Assembly: GCF_900102435.1 (NCBI RefSeq)
Contig: NZ_FNBU01000001.1
Location: 62,001 to 126,000, forward strand
Length of the DNA stretch: 64,000 nt
From: Sporolituus thermophilus DSM 23256
GTDB taxonomy: Bacteria; Bacillota; Negativicutes; Sporomusales; Thermosinaceae
Reading direction: 5' to 3'
Positions within the stretch are counted from its first letter, which is position 1. Each line of letters starts with the position of its first letter. Positions 25,103-34,519 of this stretch are shown one piece after another. Below the pieces are notes generated by a model. That model was not told the origin of the DNA. It was given only the letters and a program-made list of their open reading frames with translations, and made no database searches. Both the position numbers and the translations under genes were made by a program.

Positions 25103-26185
25103 TTAATTTTTCCATTTTTGTTTCTTCCGTTTAATGCAGTCGACAAACGCCTCCAGGCGGGTAATAATGCCGACGTCGCTCGCGTGTTCATCAATACTGA
25201 GCGTGAGCAGCGGCAAGTCATAGTCCCGCGCGATGTTTTTCAGCGCGTACTCGGCAACCACCTCGGGCATACACCCAAACGGGTAGATATGGATTATGCC
25301 GTCGTACCCGTTCTTGGCGCACCATAAAGCGCCACCGACCGTTCTTAACCCTTCACCGCCGACATGATAGTTGAGATAAGGCCGCGCCTTGTTTAGATAG
25401 GCCTTCTCTTCATTATGCAAGCCCAGCGCCTGCAGCATGGTATTTAAAAACACCCAATCGCCGGTATAGACAAACCGTTTAACCTCTACCCCCTGTTTTA
25501 TCAATTCATCTTCAATGGCATGGTTTACATATGGTTCAAGCAAGACATAAAACTCGCCAACTAGGCCAATTCTGACCGGCTGCCTGGCAGACTGCCCAAC
25601 GGCCTGCACCAAGTCAAGCACGGCGCTTTGTTTGTAGCTTATATCGCTGAAACTCAGGCAGCCGGTAAAGTGCCGCGCCGCGTTGTTGCAGATGGCAATC
25701 AGCTTGTCCGGAAAATCTGAGCGCGCTCCGTAATAATTCTTGGCGCTGGTAATAGCATCAAGGGCTTTAAGCGTCTTTACGGCCAGCGTGATGTTTTTTA
25801 AAATGTCCAAACGATTAACCTGCGGCGCAGCCTGCCGCAGGAAGCGGTACAGACTGCTGAAAAGATTGTTAGTGTCAATAGTATAAAACCGGACGTCTCC
25901 GCGCTTGGCCAACTCGATTTTCTGCACGGCGTTATAAAAACCTAAACGGCACTTGCCGGCGCCGCATACGGTTAAAAAAGTATCGGCGCCACGGTCAATA
26001 CTTTCCAAGAAATTACCCATATTGATTTTGTATGGCAAACATACACCCTCCGGGGAATAGAGCGAACCCAGCTCGACCGTTTTTTTCGTAATCGGCGGCG
26101 CCTCAACCACTTCAAAGCCCAGGTTGGTTAACATATTGTAAACTGGGATACTCAGATACCCCATATGGGGGTAAGTCACTTTCAA
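25103..26185 (-). CDS. Acyl-CoA dehydratase activase-related protein (DUF2229), copy 1
   Basis: A 360-residue DUF2229-like protein. Near the N-terminus it has KVTYPHMGYLSIPVYNML and GVCLPYKINMGNFLE; then VCGAGKCRLGFY, PFGCMPEVVAEYAL, and the C-terminal hallmark SIDEHASDVGIITRLEAFVD. The Cys residues could hold a [4Fe-4S] cluster. I chose TTG 26185, 7 bases after AAGGAGG; an upstream ATG at 26227 would overlap spoVAD. It lies between spoVAD and DUF1657. The classical ATPase half of HgdC (BadF/BcrA domain) is absent. Confidence 0.85.
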   Translation of the reverse strand: MKVTYPHMGYLSIPVYNMLTNLGFEVVEAPPITKKTVELGSLYSPEGVCLPYKINMGNFLESIDRGADTFLTVCGAGKCRLGFYNAVQKIELAKRGDVRFYTIDTNNLFSSLYRFLRQAAPQVNRLDILKNITLAVKTLKALDAITSAKNYYGARSDFPDKLIAICNNAARHFTGCLSFSDISYKQSAVLDLVQAVGQSARQPVRIGLVGEFYVLLEPYVNHAIEDELIKQGVEVKRFVYTGDWVFLNTMLQALGLHNEEKAYLNKARPYLNYHVGGEGLRTVGGALWCAKNGYDGIIHIYPFGCMPEVVAEYALKNIARDYDLPLLTLSIDEHASDVGIITRLEAFVDCIKRKKQKWKN

Positions 26186-26198
26186 AATTTCGACCTCC

Positions 26199-27203
26199 TT
26201 ATATTTCCACCGCGACGGCATGGGCAATGCAGGGAATGGATTCCTTCTGTTGGTACGAAATCGGGCTGTGCAGGCTGCCGGTACCGATCACTAAAATTTT
26301 TTGCAGTTTACGGGCCTGCAGCATTTGATAAAGATAACCGGTAAAGACTACCCCGGAACTGGCGCAGCCGCTGGCGCCGGCGTGAGCATCCTGGTCCTCG
26401 CGATAAATCATGCACCCGCAATCTTCGTAGTTTTGCGATATATCCAAGCCCTTTTCCTGCATAAGTTGAATTACTAAAGTTTTGCCGACAACGCCTAAAT
26501 CGCCGGTAACAATCAGGTCATAATAGGCAGGCTGCCGCCCCGTGTCCTGAATATGCTGCCAGAGCGTGTCAACAGCCGCGGGGGCCATCGCCGGCCCCAT
26601 GGCGTTTGGATCTTTAATTCCCATATCGATTATTTTCCCGATCGTTGCCGCCGTAACACGCGGCCCGCTCCCGCCATACGCCAGCACCACCGCCGCCGCC
26701 CCGGTAACTGTCCACTGCGAAATAGGCGGCCGCTGCACCCCCAGCTCAGTAGGAAACCGGTATTGCCGTTCAGCCGTGTCATGGTGGCTTGATACGGCAA
26801 CGGCCACTTTATTGGCAAAGCCGCCATCGAGCAGTACGGCGCCAAGCAGCATGCCTTCCGCCAGCGTCGAACAGGCGCCGTACAAGCCTAAAAACGGCCT
26901 GCCCAAACTGCGCAAGGCAAAATGGGTGGCCATTAACTGATTGAGCAGATCGCCGGCCAATACATAGTCAACGGTATCGATGGTGCTGTTTTCTTTTGCC
27001 ACGGCTTTGCGGATAGCCCACTCGAGCATATAGGATTCACATTTTTCCCAGCTATCTTGATTGTTCAGGTTGTCCGCCATTACCTGGTCAAAGTAACCGG
27101 CAAGCAGCCCTTCACCTTCCATAGGGCCAACAATGTTGGCGGTACTGGTAATAATAGGTGGCGCTCCGAAAATAATACTTTGCTTGCCTTGCTTTTTGTT
27201 CAA
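26199..27203 (-). CDS. spoVAD: SpoVAD-like thiolase-fold protein
   Basis: A 334-residue protein of the SpoVAD family (338 in B. subtilis) with thiolase fold: GPMEGEGLLAGYFD, YVLAGDLLNQ, LYGACSTLAEGM, SSHHDTAERQYRFPTE, TGDLGVVGKTL and AGASGCASSGVV. SpoVAD binds dipicolinic acid and works with SpoVAC and SpoVAE in loading it into spores. Here neither partner is adjacent; instead two DUF2229 proteins and DUF1657 follow. TTG 27203 sits after GGAGGGG. The bond between a DPA-binding protein and CoA-type Fe-S proteins is unusual. Confidence 0.9.
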   Translation of the reverse strand: MNKKQGKQSIIFGAPPIITSTANIVGPMEGEGLLAGYFDQVMADNLNNQDSWEKCESYMLEWAIRKAVAKENSTIDTVDYVLAGDLLNQLMATHFALRSLGRPFLGLYGACSTLAEGMLLGAVLLDGGFANKVAVAVSSHHDTAERQYRFPTELGVQRPPISQWTVTGAAAVVLAYGGSGPRVTAATIGKIIDMGIKDPNAMGPAMAPAAVDTLWQHIQDTGRQPAYYDLIVTGDLGVVGKTLVIQLMQEKGLDISQNYEDCGCMIYREDQDAHAGASGCASSGVVFTGYLYQMLQARKLQKILVIGTGSLHSPISYQQKESIPCIAHAVAVEI

Positions 27204-27402
27204 AATTTCGCCCCTCCGATCTTATCAGCCGGCAGCCAAGCTGCAACCAACGCCTTCCAATCCGCGCCGTCGGTTTTTCGGTTCTAACGGTAGAGCTATT
27301 TTAACGGACGCTATTTTTAGTATTGGCCGGGGCAATAAAATAATTCTTGTAAACAGCCCAGCAAGATTTGCCTCTGCCAATGGAGAGTTTTGTCGAAATT
27401 TG

Positions 27403-27431
27403 TTGACAGAAAACGTATCATATATTATCCT
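27403..27431 (+). promoter_or_regulatory. Sigma70-type promoter of satP
   Basis: Consensus TTGACA at 27403-27408 and TATCCT at 27426-27431 with a 17-base spacer, ~40 bases before the satP start. Confidence 0.75.
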
Positions 27432-27472
27432 ATTTCGTGCCTGCATATACGCACTTTAAAGGAGGCTAGCAC

Positions 27473-28084
27473 TTGAACACCAACGATCAAAAAGTCCAAA
27501 TTGTCGTTGCCGACCCGTCAGCCCTTGGTTTGTTTGGTCTCGCGATGGTTACGCTGGTTGCCTCTTCACAGAAGCTGGCTTGGACGACCGGTTTGTCCTT
27601 TGTCATTCCCTGGGCTATCTTTTTAGGCTCAATTGCGCAAATGATGGCTTGCGTCTACGATTTTAAGCATAACAATTTGTTCGGCGCTACCGTTTTTGGC
27701 GCCTACGGCCTGTTCTGGGCAGGAGTAGCCGTAAGCTGGCTGATAAAAATGGGCGCCTTCGGCGCTGCTTTAGCCGCAGCAGTTGATGTCAAACAGTTGG
27801 GCGTCGCTTTTCTCGGCTATTTAATTTTTTCGCTTTTCGGAACGATTGCCGCCATGGAAACCAATAAAGTAATTTTTTCCATCATGGTTCTTATTGATAT
27901 TTTACTAGGTGCCCTTACCTTGGATGCCCTTGGTCTCGGCGGCCATTGGGCGCATGGCCTCGCCGCCTGGACGGAGCTTGTTATCGCCGCCCTTGGTTTT
28001 TATGCCTCCGGCGCGACCTTCCTGAACAAGTGGTTCGGCAAGCAGTTTCTTCCGCTCGGAAAACCGTTCGGTATTTTTAAATAA
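27473..28084 (+). CDS. satP: GPR1/FUN34/YaaH (SatP) family acetate/succinate transporter
   Basis: A 203-residue membrane protein with six segments. The family N-terminal signature NPAPLGL appears as DPSALGLFGLAMVT; other conserved parts are IPWAIFLGSIAQMMACVYDFKHNNLFGATVF and GAYGLFW. It would move acetate or succinate with protons. TTG 27473 follows GGAGG. Single-gene unit with its own promoter and terminator. Confidence 0.9.
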   Translation: MNTNDQKVQIVVADPSALGLFGLAMVTLVASSQKLAWTTGLSFVIPWAIFLGSIAQMMACVYDFKHNNLFGATVFGAYGLFWAGVAVSWLIKMGAFGAALAAAVDVKQLGVAFLGYLIFSLFGTIAAMETNKVIFSIMVLIDILLGALTLDALGLGGHWAHGLAAWTELVIAALGFYASGATFLNKWFGKQFLPLGKPFGIFK

Positions 28085-28093
28085 GGCATTTAA

Positions 28094-28124
28094 CCCCGAC
28101 GAACCGGCTGTTCGTCGGGGTTTT
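28094..28124 (+). terminator. Terminator of satP
   Basis: CCCCGACGAA (28094-28103) and TTCGTCGGGG (28111-28120) form a 10-bp stem followed by TTTT. Confidence 0.92.
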
Positions 28125-28252
28125 AAATTTGAAAAAAGGGGGGACAACAGTATTTATTCACGAATAGAATAATCACTATTTCTACTATATATTTTACTCA
28201 TATATCACCGTACGGTACAATGAAAGCAACACTAAAACAAGGAGGTATCGGT

Positions 28253-29227
28253 ATGAGGCAAAAAGTATTTATTTCCGGTTTAATTCCGCAGATTGCTTAC
28301 GAAATGCTGTCGCAGGAATTCGAAGTCACCATGCACCGCGATCTGCGGCTGTTATCCAAACAGGAGATAATTGAAGGCCTGGCCGGAAAAGATGCGCTGC
28401 TCTCACTGCTCTCCGACCCGATTGACGCCGACGTCATTGCGTCCAATCCCAAGCTGAAAATTATCGCTAACTACGGCGCCGGCTACAATAATATCGACGT
28501 GGCGGCCGCAACGGCCCGCAAGATTCCGGTCACCAATACGCCTGCCGTCTCGACCGACGCGACGGCTGACCTGACCTGGGGCCTTATCATCGCCATTGCC
28601 CGGCGGATTGTGGAAGGCGATAAAAACACCCGGGCCGGACGGTTTACCGGCTGGGCGCCGCTGTATCACCTGGGCGTGGAAGTCACCGGCAAGACGCTCG
28701 GCATTGTCGGCATGGGCAATATCGGCAAGGCGGTAGCCAAACGGGCCAAAGGGTTTGACATGCCGGTAATCTACTATTCGCGCACCCGGCTGAGCCCTGA
28801 CGTCGAAAAGGAGCTCAACGCCGAATACCATGACCTGGACTACGTTATCAAGAACGCCGATTTTCTTACCTTCCATGTCAGTTATAGTCCGGAGCTGCAT
28901 CACCTGATCGGAGCCAAAGAACTGGCCAGCATGAAGAAAACGGCATTTCTCATCAACGCCGCCCGCGGCCCGATTATCGACGAGCAGGCCCTGCTCACCG
29001 CGCTGCAAAATAAAACCATCGCCGGCGCAGCCTTGGACGTGTACGAGTTTGAACCAAAAATTACACCGGGCCTGGAAAAGCTGGACAACGTCATCCTCTG
29101 TCCGCACCTAGGCAACGCAACGGTGGAAACGCGCGAGGCCATGGCGCGCATCGCCGCCCAAAACATTATTGCCGTACTGCATGGCCAAAAACCCCTCACC
29201 TGTGTCAACCCGCAAATTTACGCCTAA
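28253..29227 (+). CDS. Glyoxylate/hydroxypyruvate reductase (2-hydroxyacid dehydrogenase)
   Basis: A 324-residue D-2-hydroxyacid dehydrogenase of the GhrB/glycerate dehydrogenase group. Motifs: GAGYNNIDVAAAT, Rossmann GIVGMGNIGKAVAKRA, catalytic Arg in INAARGPIIDE, Glu in DVYEFEP and His in CPHLGNAT. ATG 28253 follows AAGGAGG; an earlier ATG at 28220 has no ribosome site. It is distinct from the SerA-like enzyme at 3370. Probably reduces glyoxylate or hydroxypyruvate with NAD(P)H. Confidence 0.9.
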   Translation: MRQKVFISGLIPQIAYEMLSQEFEVTMHRDLRLLSKQEIIEGLAGKDALLSLLSDPIDADVIASNPKLKIIANYGAGYNNIDVAAATARKIPVTNTPAVSTDATADLTWGLIIAIARRIVEGDKNTRAGRFTGWAPLYHLGVEVTGKTLGIVGMGNIGKAVAKRAKGFDMPVIYYSRTRLSPDVEKELNAEYHDLDYVIKNADFLTFHVSYSPELHHLIGAKELASMKKTAFLINAARGPIIDEQALLTALQNKTIAGAALDVYEFEPKITPGLEKLDNVILCPHLGNATVETREAMARIAAQNIIAVLHGQKPLTCVNPQIYA

Positions 29228-29245
29228 CCCATGACCGGAAAAATA

Positions 29246-29270
29246 AGGCGCGGCCTCGGCCGCGCCGTTT
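29246..29270 (+). terminator. Terminator of the hydroxyacid dehydrogenase gene
   Basis: GGCGCGGCC-TC-GGCCGCGCC followed by GTTTGT, about 20 bases past the stop. Confidence 0.75.
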
Positions 29271-29334
29271 GTCTGATTATACCACGGCGACAGGCAATAC
29301 AAATTGACGCCTTGCCGCGCTTCTTACGGCCTGC

Positions 29335-29378
29335 CAAAAAGCATGACGCTGCCTTCCCAACTAGGAAGGCAGCGTCAT
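29335..29378 (-). terminator. Terminator of the methyltransferase gene
   Basis: A 15-bp perfect stem (29343-29357 with 29364-29378, loop of 6); on the minus strand it is followed by GCTTTTTGG. Confidence 0.88.
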
Positions 29379-29398
29379 TAGCGTGACCGGACTGTATA

Positions 29399-30013
29399 TT
29401 AGGGACGGGCGATGATGAGCTTTACAATTTTCCCTTTTACGTTCGTCACATCCTCGATATGGATACCGGCGGCAATGACATTTTGCACCGTGTCCCGGTT
29501 AATATTCGCGCCGACCAGATACAGCGAAACAGGGTTTAACAGATCCATGAGCCAGCCCAGCAGCGGGTTGTCGCTCCGGACATGCTCCAGTAAAATTATT
29601 TTCCCGGTTTTTTTGCACACCCGTTTTATTTCGCGCAGGCCTTGCACCGGGTCCGGAACCGAACAAAAAACGCAGGTGGCGACAACGGTATCAAAAGTGT
29701 CATCGGCAAAACTCATTGCTTGCGCATCCATCTCTAAGAGCTTTACCGGAACCTTGGCCAGTCTGAGTCGTGCCTGGGCTTTGCGCAGCATGCCGGGGCT
29801 AAAATCAATGCCTGTTACCTCGCAGTCTCCCTGATAAAAAGGCAGGTTTTGCCCGGTGCCGACGCCCACTTCCAAAACTTTGCCTTCCGCCAGTTCGATT
29901 GCTTGCCGACGCAGACGCGGCGATATCATCTTGTCCATCCAGTCATAGAAGAGCGCCGTCCGGTTATACCGCCGCCGGATGATTTCTGTTTGGCTGACAT
30001 TATGAACTGCCAT
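29399..30013 (-). CDS. SAM-dependent class I methyltransferase (UbiE/Methyltransf_11-like)
   Basis: A 204-residue methyltransferase. Motif I is VLEVGVGTGQNLPFY, the post-I acidic residue is in VTGIDFSPGML, and the motif III/post region is RVCKKTGKIILLEHVRSD. It resembles phospholipid or quinone methyltransferases (UbiE/PmtA-like), but the substrate is unclear. Stands alone between two terminators. Confidence 0.85.
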   Translation of the reverse strand: MAVHNVSQTEIIRRRYNRTALFYDWMDKMISPRLRRQAIELAEGKVLEVGVGTGQNLPFYQGDCEVTGIDFSPGMLRKAQARLRLAKVPVKLLEMDAQAMSFADDTFDTVVATCVFCSVPDPVQGLREIKRVCKKTGKIILLEHVRSDNPLLGWLMDLLNPVSLYLVGANINRDTVQNVIAAGIHIEDVTNVKGKIVKLIIARP

Positions 30014-30126
30014 ACGCTTCCCTTCTGGCTAACTTTAATATACTTAATATTATATATACTATACCAAGACATTATGAAGATCTTATGAAGAAATTTTGAA
30101 AAAATAATGGAATATGCCGCCGACGC

Positions 30127-30166
30127 AAAAACCCCCGGCCACACCTAACGTGAGCCGGGGGTTTCC
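30127..30166 (-). terminator. Terminator after upp
   Basis: A 10-bp stem, AACCCCCGGC (30130-30139) with GCCGGGGGTT (30154-30163), followed on the minus strand by TTTTTGCG. Confidence 0.9.
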
Positions 30167-30171
30167 ATTTA

Positions 30172-30798
30172 TTACTTAGTGCCAAAGATGCGGTCGCCGG
30201 CATCGCCAAGACCGGGAACGATGTAGCCGTGGTCGTTGAGACGCTCGTCGACCGAGGCAGTGTAAATCTCGACATCAGGGTGCTGCTCGTTGACCCGGTG
30301 CACCCCTTCCGGTGCGGCAACCAGGCACATGAGCTTAATGTTTTTGGCGCCCTTGCGTTTCAGCATATCAATGGTCGCCACCGAGGACCCACCGGTGGCC
30401 AGCATGGGATCGATAACGATAAAGTCACGCTCGGAAACGTCGGTGGGCAGTTTGCAGTAATACTCAACCGGGCTCAATGTTTCCGGATCGCGATAGACAC
30501 CGACATGGCCGACTTTGGCCGCGGGAATGAGCCGCAGCACGCCGTTGACCATGCCAAGGCCGGCCCGCAGGATGGGCACGACGCCCAGCTTTTTGCCGGT
30601 AAGAACCTTGCACTTGCAGCGGGCGACCGGCGTTTCGATCTCCGTTTCCTCCAGCGGCAGATTACGGGTCAGTTCATACGCCATGAGCATGGCGATTTCC
30701 TCTAATAGCTCCCGGAAATCCTTGCTGCCGGTGTTTTTGTCGCGGAGGAGCGACAGCTTGTGTTGAATAAGGGGGTGGTCAATCACTTTTACCTGCAT
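30172..30798 (-). CDS. upp: Uracil phosphoribosyltransferase
   Basis: A 208-residue pyrimidine-salvage enzyme that makes UMP from uracil and PRPP. The PRPP motif is visible as [18 protein letters not shown], and the uracil-binding C-terminus as [18 protein letters not shown] chose ATG 30798 (GGAG upstream); two extra residues are possible from 30804. It is the last gene of the glyA-upp run and is followed by a strong terminator. Confidence 0.97.
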   Translation of the reverse strand: MQVKVIDHPLIQHKLSLLRDKNTGSKDFRELLEEIAMLMAYELTRNLPLEETEIETPVARCKCKVLTGKKLGVVPILRAGLGMVNGVLRLIPAAKVGHVGVYRDPETLSPVEYYCKLPTDVSERDFIVIDPMLATGGSSVATIDMLKRKGAKNIKLMCLVAAPEGVHRVNEQHPDVEIYTASVDERLNDHGYIVPGLGDAGDRIFGTK

Positions 30799-30837
30799 AC
30801 ACACATCTCCACATATATTTAATTTTTTCGCTTACCG

Positions 30838-32079
30838 CTATAAGTTGGTATAAAGGGGGTATTTGGCGCAGAGCTGACCCACCAAGGTGACGGCTTCGGC
30901 TTTGGCCCGGCTGTCGTCAGGATGCTTGAGCACCATGGCGATGATGCGCGCAATAGTCACCATGTCCTCCTCCTTCATGCCGCGGGAGGTAACGGCCGGC
31001 GTCCCGATGCGGATGCCGCTGGTGACAAAGGGACTGGCCGGGTCAAAGGGAATAGTGTTCTTGTTAACCGTGACGCCTACTTCATCCAGCAACCGTTCGG
31101 CCTCCTTGCCGGTGAGATTGAGGCTCCTGACATCCACCAGCAGAAGGTGGTTGTCGGTACCGCCGGACACAAGGGTAAAGCCGGCGCCCGCGAGCTCTTC
31201 GGCCAGCGCCTTGGCGTTTTTCAGGATTTGGGCCTGGTAAAGGCGGAACTCTTCCGTCATCGCTTCTTTCAGCGCCACCGCTTTCGCAGCGATGACATGC
31301 ATGAGCGGCCCGCCCTGGATGCCGGGGAAGACGGCTTTGTCAATCGCCTTGGCCAGGTCGGCCCGGCACATGATCATGCCACCCCGCGGCCCGCGCAGCG
31401 TCTTGTGGGTCGTCGTTGTCACCACATCGGCGTGGGGAATGGGGCTGGGATGCAGCCCCGCGGCCACCAGTCCGGCAATGTGGGCCATGTCGACAAACAG
31501 CATGGCGCCCACTTCACGGGCAATCTCGCCCAGTTTGGCAAAGTCGATGATGCGCGGATAGGCGCTGGCGCCGGCCACGATCATCTTGGGCCGCTGGCGA
31601 ATGGCCTCGGTGCGGACGGCGTCGTAATCGAGCTGATGGGTAGTGGGATTTACGCCGTAGGGAATAACTTTAAAATATTTGCCTGAGATGTTAACCGGGC
31701 TGCCATGGGTGAGATGGCCGCCGTGGGCTAAATTCATGCCCATGATGACGTCGCCGGGCTCAAGCAGGGCGAAATAGACGGCGGTGTTGGCCTGCGCGCC
31801 CGAATGGGGCTGGACATTGACATGCTCGGCCCCAAACAGCGCTTTGGCCCGTTCAATGGCCAGTTTCTCGACAATATCCACATATTCGCAGCCGCCATAG
31901 TAACGGTGGCCGGGATACCCCTCGGCATACTTGTTGGTTAGTATTGATCCCTGGGCTTCCAGTACCGCTTTGCTGACAAAGTTTTCCGAAGCGATAAGTT
32001 CCAATTTGTTTTGCTGGCGTTGACGCTCCAGGTCTATCGCCTGAGCGATTTCGGGGTCAATTCCGGCAAGTACGTTCAA
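30838..32079 (-). CDS. glyA: Serine hydroxymethyltransferase
   Basis: A 413-residue PLP enzyme that interconverts serine and glycine with tetrahydrofolate. The PLP lysine lies in [22 protein letters not shown] and [14 protein letters not shown] at the N-terminus and [15 protein letters not shown] near the C-terminus are typical. Full length. Upstream of upp and downstream of the UPF0340 gene, as in many Firmicutes. Confidence 0.97.
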   Translation of the reverse strand: MNVLAGIDPEIAQAIDLERQRQQNKLELIASENFVSKAVLEAQGSILTNKYAEGYPGHRYYGGCEYVDIVEKLAIERAKALFGAEHVNVQPHSGAQANTAVYFALLEPGDVIMGMNLAHGGHLTHGSPVNISGKYFKVIPYGVNPTTHQLDYDAVRTEAIRQRPKMIVAGASAYPRIIDFAKLGEIAREVGAMLFVDMAHIAGLVAAGLHPSPIPHADVVTTTTHKTLRGPRGGMIMCRADLAKAIDKAVFPGIQGGPLMHVIAAKAVALKEAMTEEFRLYQAQILKNAKALAEELAGAGFTLVSGGTDNHLLLVDVRSLNLTGKEAERLLDEVGVTVNKNTIPFDPASPFVTSGIRIGTPAVTSRGMKEEDMVTIARIIAMVLKHPDDSRAKAEAVTLVGQLCAKYPLYTNL

Positions 32080-32106
32080 AACTGCTTCCTCCTTCGCCGC
32101 AGATGT

Positions 32107-32673
32107 TTAGCTTTCTGGGTTAGCCGGCCATTCGTAGACGGCACGAGCCCCGCCGATAAGTTTCGGCCGGGTGCGCGCCGCCGTTACCGGCGCTTGGCCG
32201 ATAACTCTTTGCTGAAGACGGACGGGTACCGCGACCCGCCGTAGATGCATACCGATTAGCGTGGCGCCGATGTCCAGCCCGGCATGGGCCTGAATCGTTT
32301 CAACCACCACCGGGTCGGCAAACTGGCGCATGGCCCGCGCCGCCAAAGCGCCGCCCGCCTTGGGCACCGGCACGACGGTGACCTGTTCAAGGCCGTACTG
32401 CTCCATGGTCTGGCGCTCGACAACAAGGGCCCGGTTTAAGTGTTCACAGCACTGAATAGCCAGTCTCACCTGAAATTCGCCGGCCACGGTCATCAGCCCG
32501 GCTAAAATTTCCCGTGCCACCGCGTCCGAACCGGCCGAGCCGATTTTAGCCCCTTGCACCTCACTGGTGCTGCAGCCAACAACCAGAATCTGCCCGGGCG
32601 CCAGCCCGGCCGCCGTAATAAGCTCCCGGACCGCCCGCTCGGTCTGCTCGCGAATGGTCAGGTTGTCCGCCAT
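32107..32673 (-). CDS. UPF0340/DUF436 protein (TIGR01440)
   Basis: A 188-residue protein with the family pattern LVVGCSTSEVQGAKIGSAGS (here ILVVGCSTSEVQG) and CCEHLNRALVVER. Its function is not known. It is conserved between rpiB and glyA in Firmicutes, which is the order seen here. ATG 32673 follows GGAGGGA. Confidence 0.92.
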   Translation of the reverse strand: MADNLTIREQTERAVRELITAAGLAPGQILVVGCSTSEVQGAKIGSAGSDAVAREILAGLMTVAGEFQVRLAIQCCEHLNRALVVERQTMEQYGLEQVTVVPVPKAGGALAARAMRQFADPVVVETIQAHAGLDIGATLIGMHLRRVAVPVRLQQRVIGQAPVTAARTRPKLIGGARAVYEWPANPES

Positions 32674-32688
32674 ACGTCATCCCTCCGC

Positions 32689-33129
32689 CTATTCTGCTTC
32701 CAGCCTGGCGATCTGGTCCACCCGCCGGGCATGACGGCCGCCGGCGAACTCGGTGGCGAGCCATTTGGCCACGATGGCCCGGGCCAAGCCCGGCCCGATG
32801 ACCCGCTCGCCCATGGTGAGAATATTGGCGTCATTGTGTTCCCGGGACATCTGGGCCGAATAGACGTCATGGCATAGGGCCGCCCGGATGCCCTTGATCT
32901 TGTTCGCGGCGATGGACACGCCGATGCCGGTACCGCATATAATAATGCCCCGGTCACATTCGCCGGCAGCCACCGCTTGGGCAACGCTACGGGAAATGTC
33001 GGGGTAATCTACCGAATCGGTCGAGTAGGTACCAAAATCGCGGTAGGCGATTTTCTCCTCATCCAAAAACCGCTTGATTTCTTCTTTAAGGCGAAATCCG
33101 CCGTGATCACTGCCGATCGCTACTAACAT
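32689..33129 (-). CDS. rpiB: Ribose-5-phosphate isomerase B
   Basis: A 146-residue RpiB (LacA/RpiB fold) that interconverts ribose-5-phosphate and ribulose-5-phosphate. IGSDHGGFRLK at the start and GIIICGTGIGVSIAANKIKG with the active-site Cys are diagnostic; SREHNDANILTMGERV is conserved. Likely cotranscribed with the upstream phosphatase and downstream UPF0340 and glyA. Confidence 0.96.
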   Translation of the reverse strand: MLVAIGSDHGGFRLKEEIKRFLDEEKIAYRDFGTYSTDSVDYPDISRSVAQAVAAGECDRGIIICGTGIGVSIAANKIKGIRAALCHDVYSAQMSREHNDANILTMGERVIGPGLARAIVAKWLATEFAGGRHARRVDQIARLEAE

Positions 33130-33153
33130 TCGACATGCACTCCAATTCCTGTC

Positions 33154-33651
33154 CTATTTTTCCCTTTCTTGTTCTGCGGCAGCGCCACCATCTCCTGCTA
33201 ACGCGCGGATTTTTTCCCAAACTTTAGCGAGCATGGCTTCAAGCTGGCGAGCGCAAACCTCATATTCCGCTTCGTCGCCGCCGAACGGATCGGCCACATC
33301 GCAGGTTTCGCCGGCAAATTCGGCCAGGGTAAACGTTTTGCCTGCCGCTTGGGGCATGGCGCGCACCAAGGCCTGCTTATGCGCATCCGTCATCGTCAGA
33401 ATAATGTCGGCTACCTGCACAAATTCAGGGGCAATCTGTCGCGACCGGTGGGCAGACAGGTCCAGGCCACGCCGCTTCATGACCGTCTGGGCGCCATGGG
33501 AAGCAGGCAGCGCCTCGCCGGCCGCCAAACCGGCCGACAGTACCTTGATGCGGTCGGTCAGGCCGCTTGCTTTGATTTTCGCTGATAAAAGCGCCTCAGC
33601 CATCGGACTGCGGCAGGTGTTGCCGGTGCACACAACCAAAATACGCAGCAT
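33154..33651 (-). CDS. Low-molecular-weight protein-tyrosine/arginine phosphatase (YwlE-like)
   Basis: A 165-residue LMW phosphatase. The P-loop is VCTGNTCRSP (CX5R with Thr), and the acid loop is DVADPFGG. The Thr in the P-loop fits YwlE-type arginine phosphatases better than Tyr phosphatases. ATG 33651 has AAAGGA upstream. Conserved next to rpiB and the Sua5 gene in Firmicutes. Confidence 0.9.
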   Translation of the reverse strand: MLRILVVCTGNTCRSPMAEALLSAKIKASGLTDRIKVLSAGLAAGEALPASHGAQTVMKRRGLDLSAHRSRQIAPEFVQVADIILTMTDAHKQALVRAMPQAAGKTFTLAEFAGETCDVADPFGGDEAEYEVCARQLEAMLAKVWEKIRALAGDGGAAAEQEREK

Positions 33652-33745
33652 CTTTCCTTTCAACCCCTATATAGTATGTCCGCTTAATCAGCATCATTTT
33701 CGCCTCGTCTACGGCTATTACCTGCTAGAAATGGAAAGTAGCAGA

Positions 33746-33846
33746 AAAACCGCAAAGTACGCGAAGAACACGAAGGGTTACGCGCGCGACATTCGTCGCG
33801 CAAGCATAGTTTACTTTGCGTCCTTTGCGCACTTTGCGGTTAAAAA
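33746..33846. repeat. Palindromic intergenic repeat, copy 3
   Basis: Left arm AAAACCGCAAAGTACGCGAAG (33746-33766, shown in part) pairs with right arm CTTTGCG..CTTTGCGGTT (33823-33841). Between them the core GCGCGAC-ATTC-GTCGCGC (33784-33801) forms a second palindrome. It fills nearly the whole gap between the phosphatase and mntP. Confidence 0.8.
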
Positions 33847-33857
33847 AGCGGTTATTC

Positions 33858-34457
33858 TCACCACAGCGCCGTCCACAGGACATGCAGGCCGAGGGCGATA
33901 AGGACGGCGCCGCCGATTGCCGCGGCCCGCTCGCCGATAAAGGAGCCGACCCGCCGCCCCAGCCCCAGGCCGAAGACGGCGATGGCAAAAATAACGGCGC
34001 CGAGAATAATGCTCAATTTAATAAGATCCACATCCATCATGCCCAGGCTGAAGCCGGCCGCCAGTGCGTCAATGCTTACGCTGACCGCCAGCATGACCAG
34101 CGTCAGGCCCTGCAAGGGGTGACTGACACTATCCACGGCGTCACCGCCGGCAAGGTTTTCCTTAATCATATGAAGACCTAAGCCGGCCAGCACCAGCGCG
34201 CCCAAGGCGCTGGCCCAGTTTTGCACCGTCGCCGCCGGCAGGTCAATATGGTAGGTGCTCACATGCTCGACCACCGAACCTAACCAGTGGCCCACATAGT
34301 AGCCGGTTAGAATCATAATAATGTGAAACAGGGCAAAAACGGCCGCCGACCGGACGATAACCCTCAGTCTGACCCGGTTCATACCAATGGGCACGGCCAC
34401 GGAAAACAAATCGGTCCCGAGCGCCGCGCTCAGCACGAATAGTTCCAGAACGCTCAA
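33858..34457 (-). CDS. mntP: Putative manganese efflux pump MntP
   Basis: A 199-residue membrane protein with six segments arranged as two repeats. Each half has the conserved acidic motif: ALGTDLFSVA near the start and SVSIDALAAGFSLG in the middle. MntP exports Mn2+. TTG 34457 lies 7 bases after GGAGG; GTG 34466 overlaps that site. No yybP-ykoY riboswitch fits in the short upstream gap (~60 bases). Confidence 0.9.
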   Translation of the reverse strand: MSVLELFVLSAALGTDLFSVAVPIGMNRVRLRVIVRSAAVFALFHIIMILTGYYVGHWLGSVVEHVSTYHIDLPAATVQNWASALGALVLAGLGLHMIKENLAGGDAVDSVSHPLQGLTLVMLAVSVSIDALAAGFSLGMMDVDLIKLSIILGAVIFAIAVFGLGLGRRVGSFIGERAAAIGGAVLIALGLHVLWTALW

Positions 34458-34519
34458 TCCCCCCACCTCCGCACAGTAATGTATATGAGCGGAGGCAAGA
34501 ACTTATCCTGGAAAGTTCA

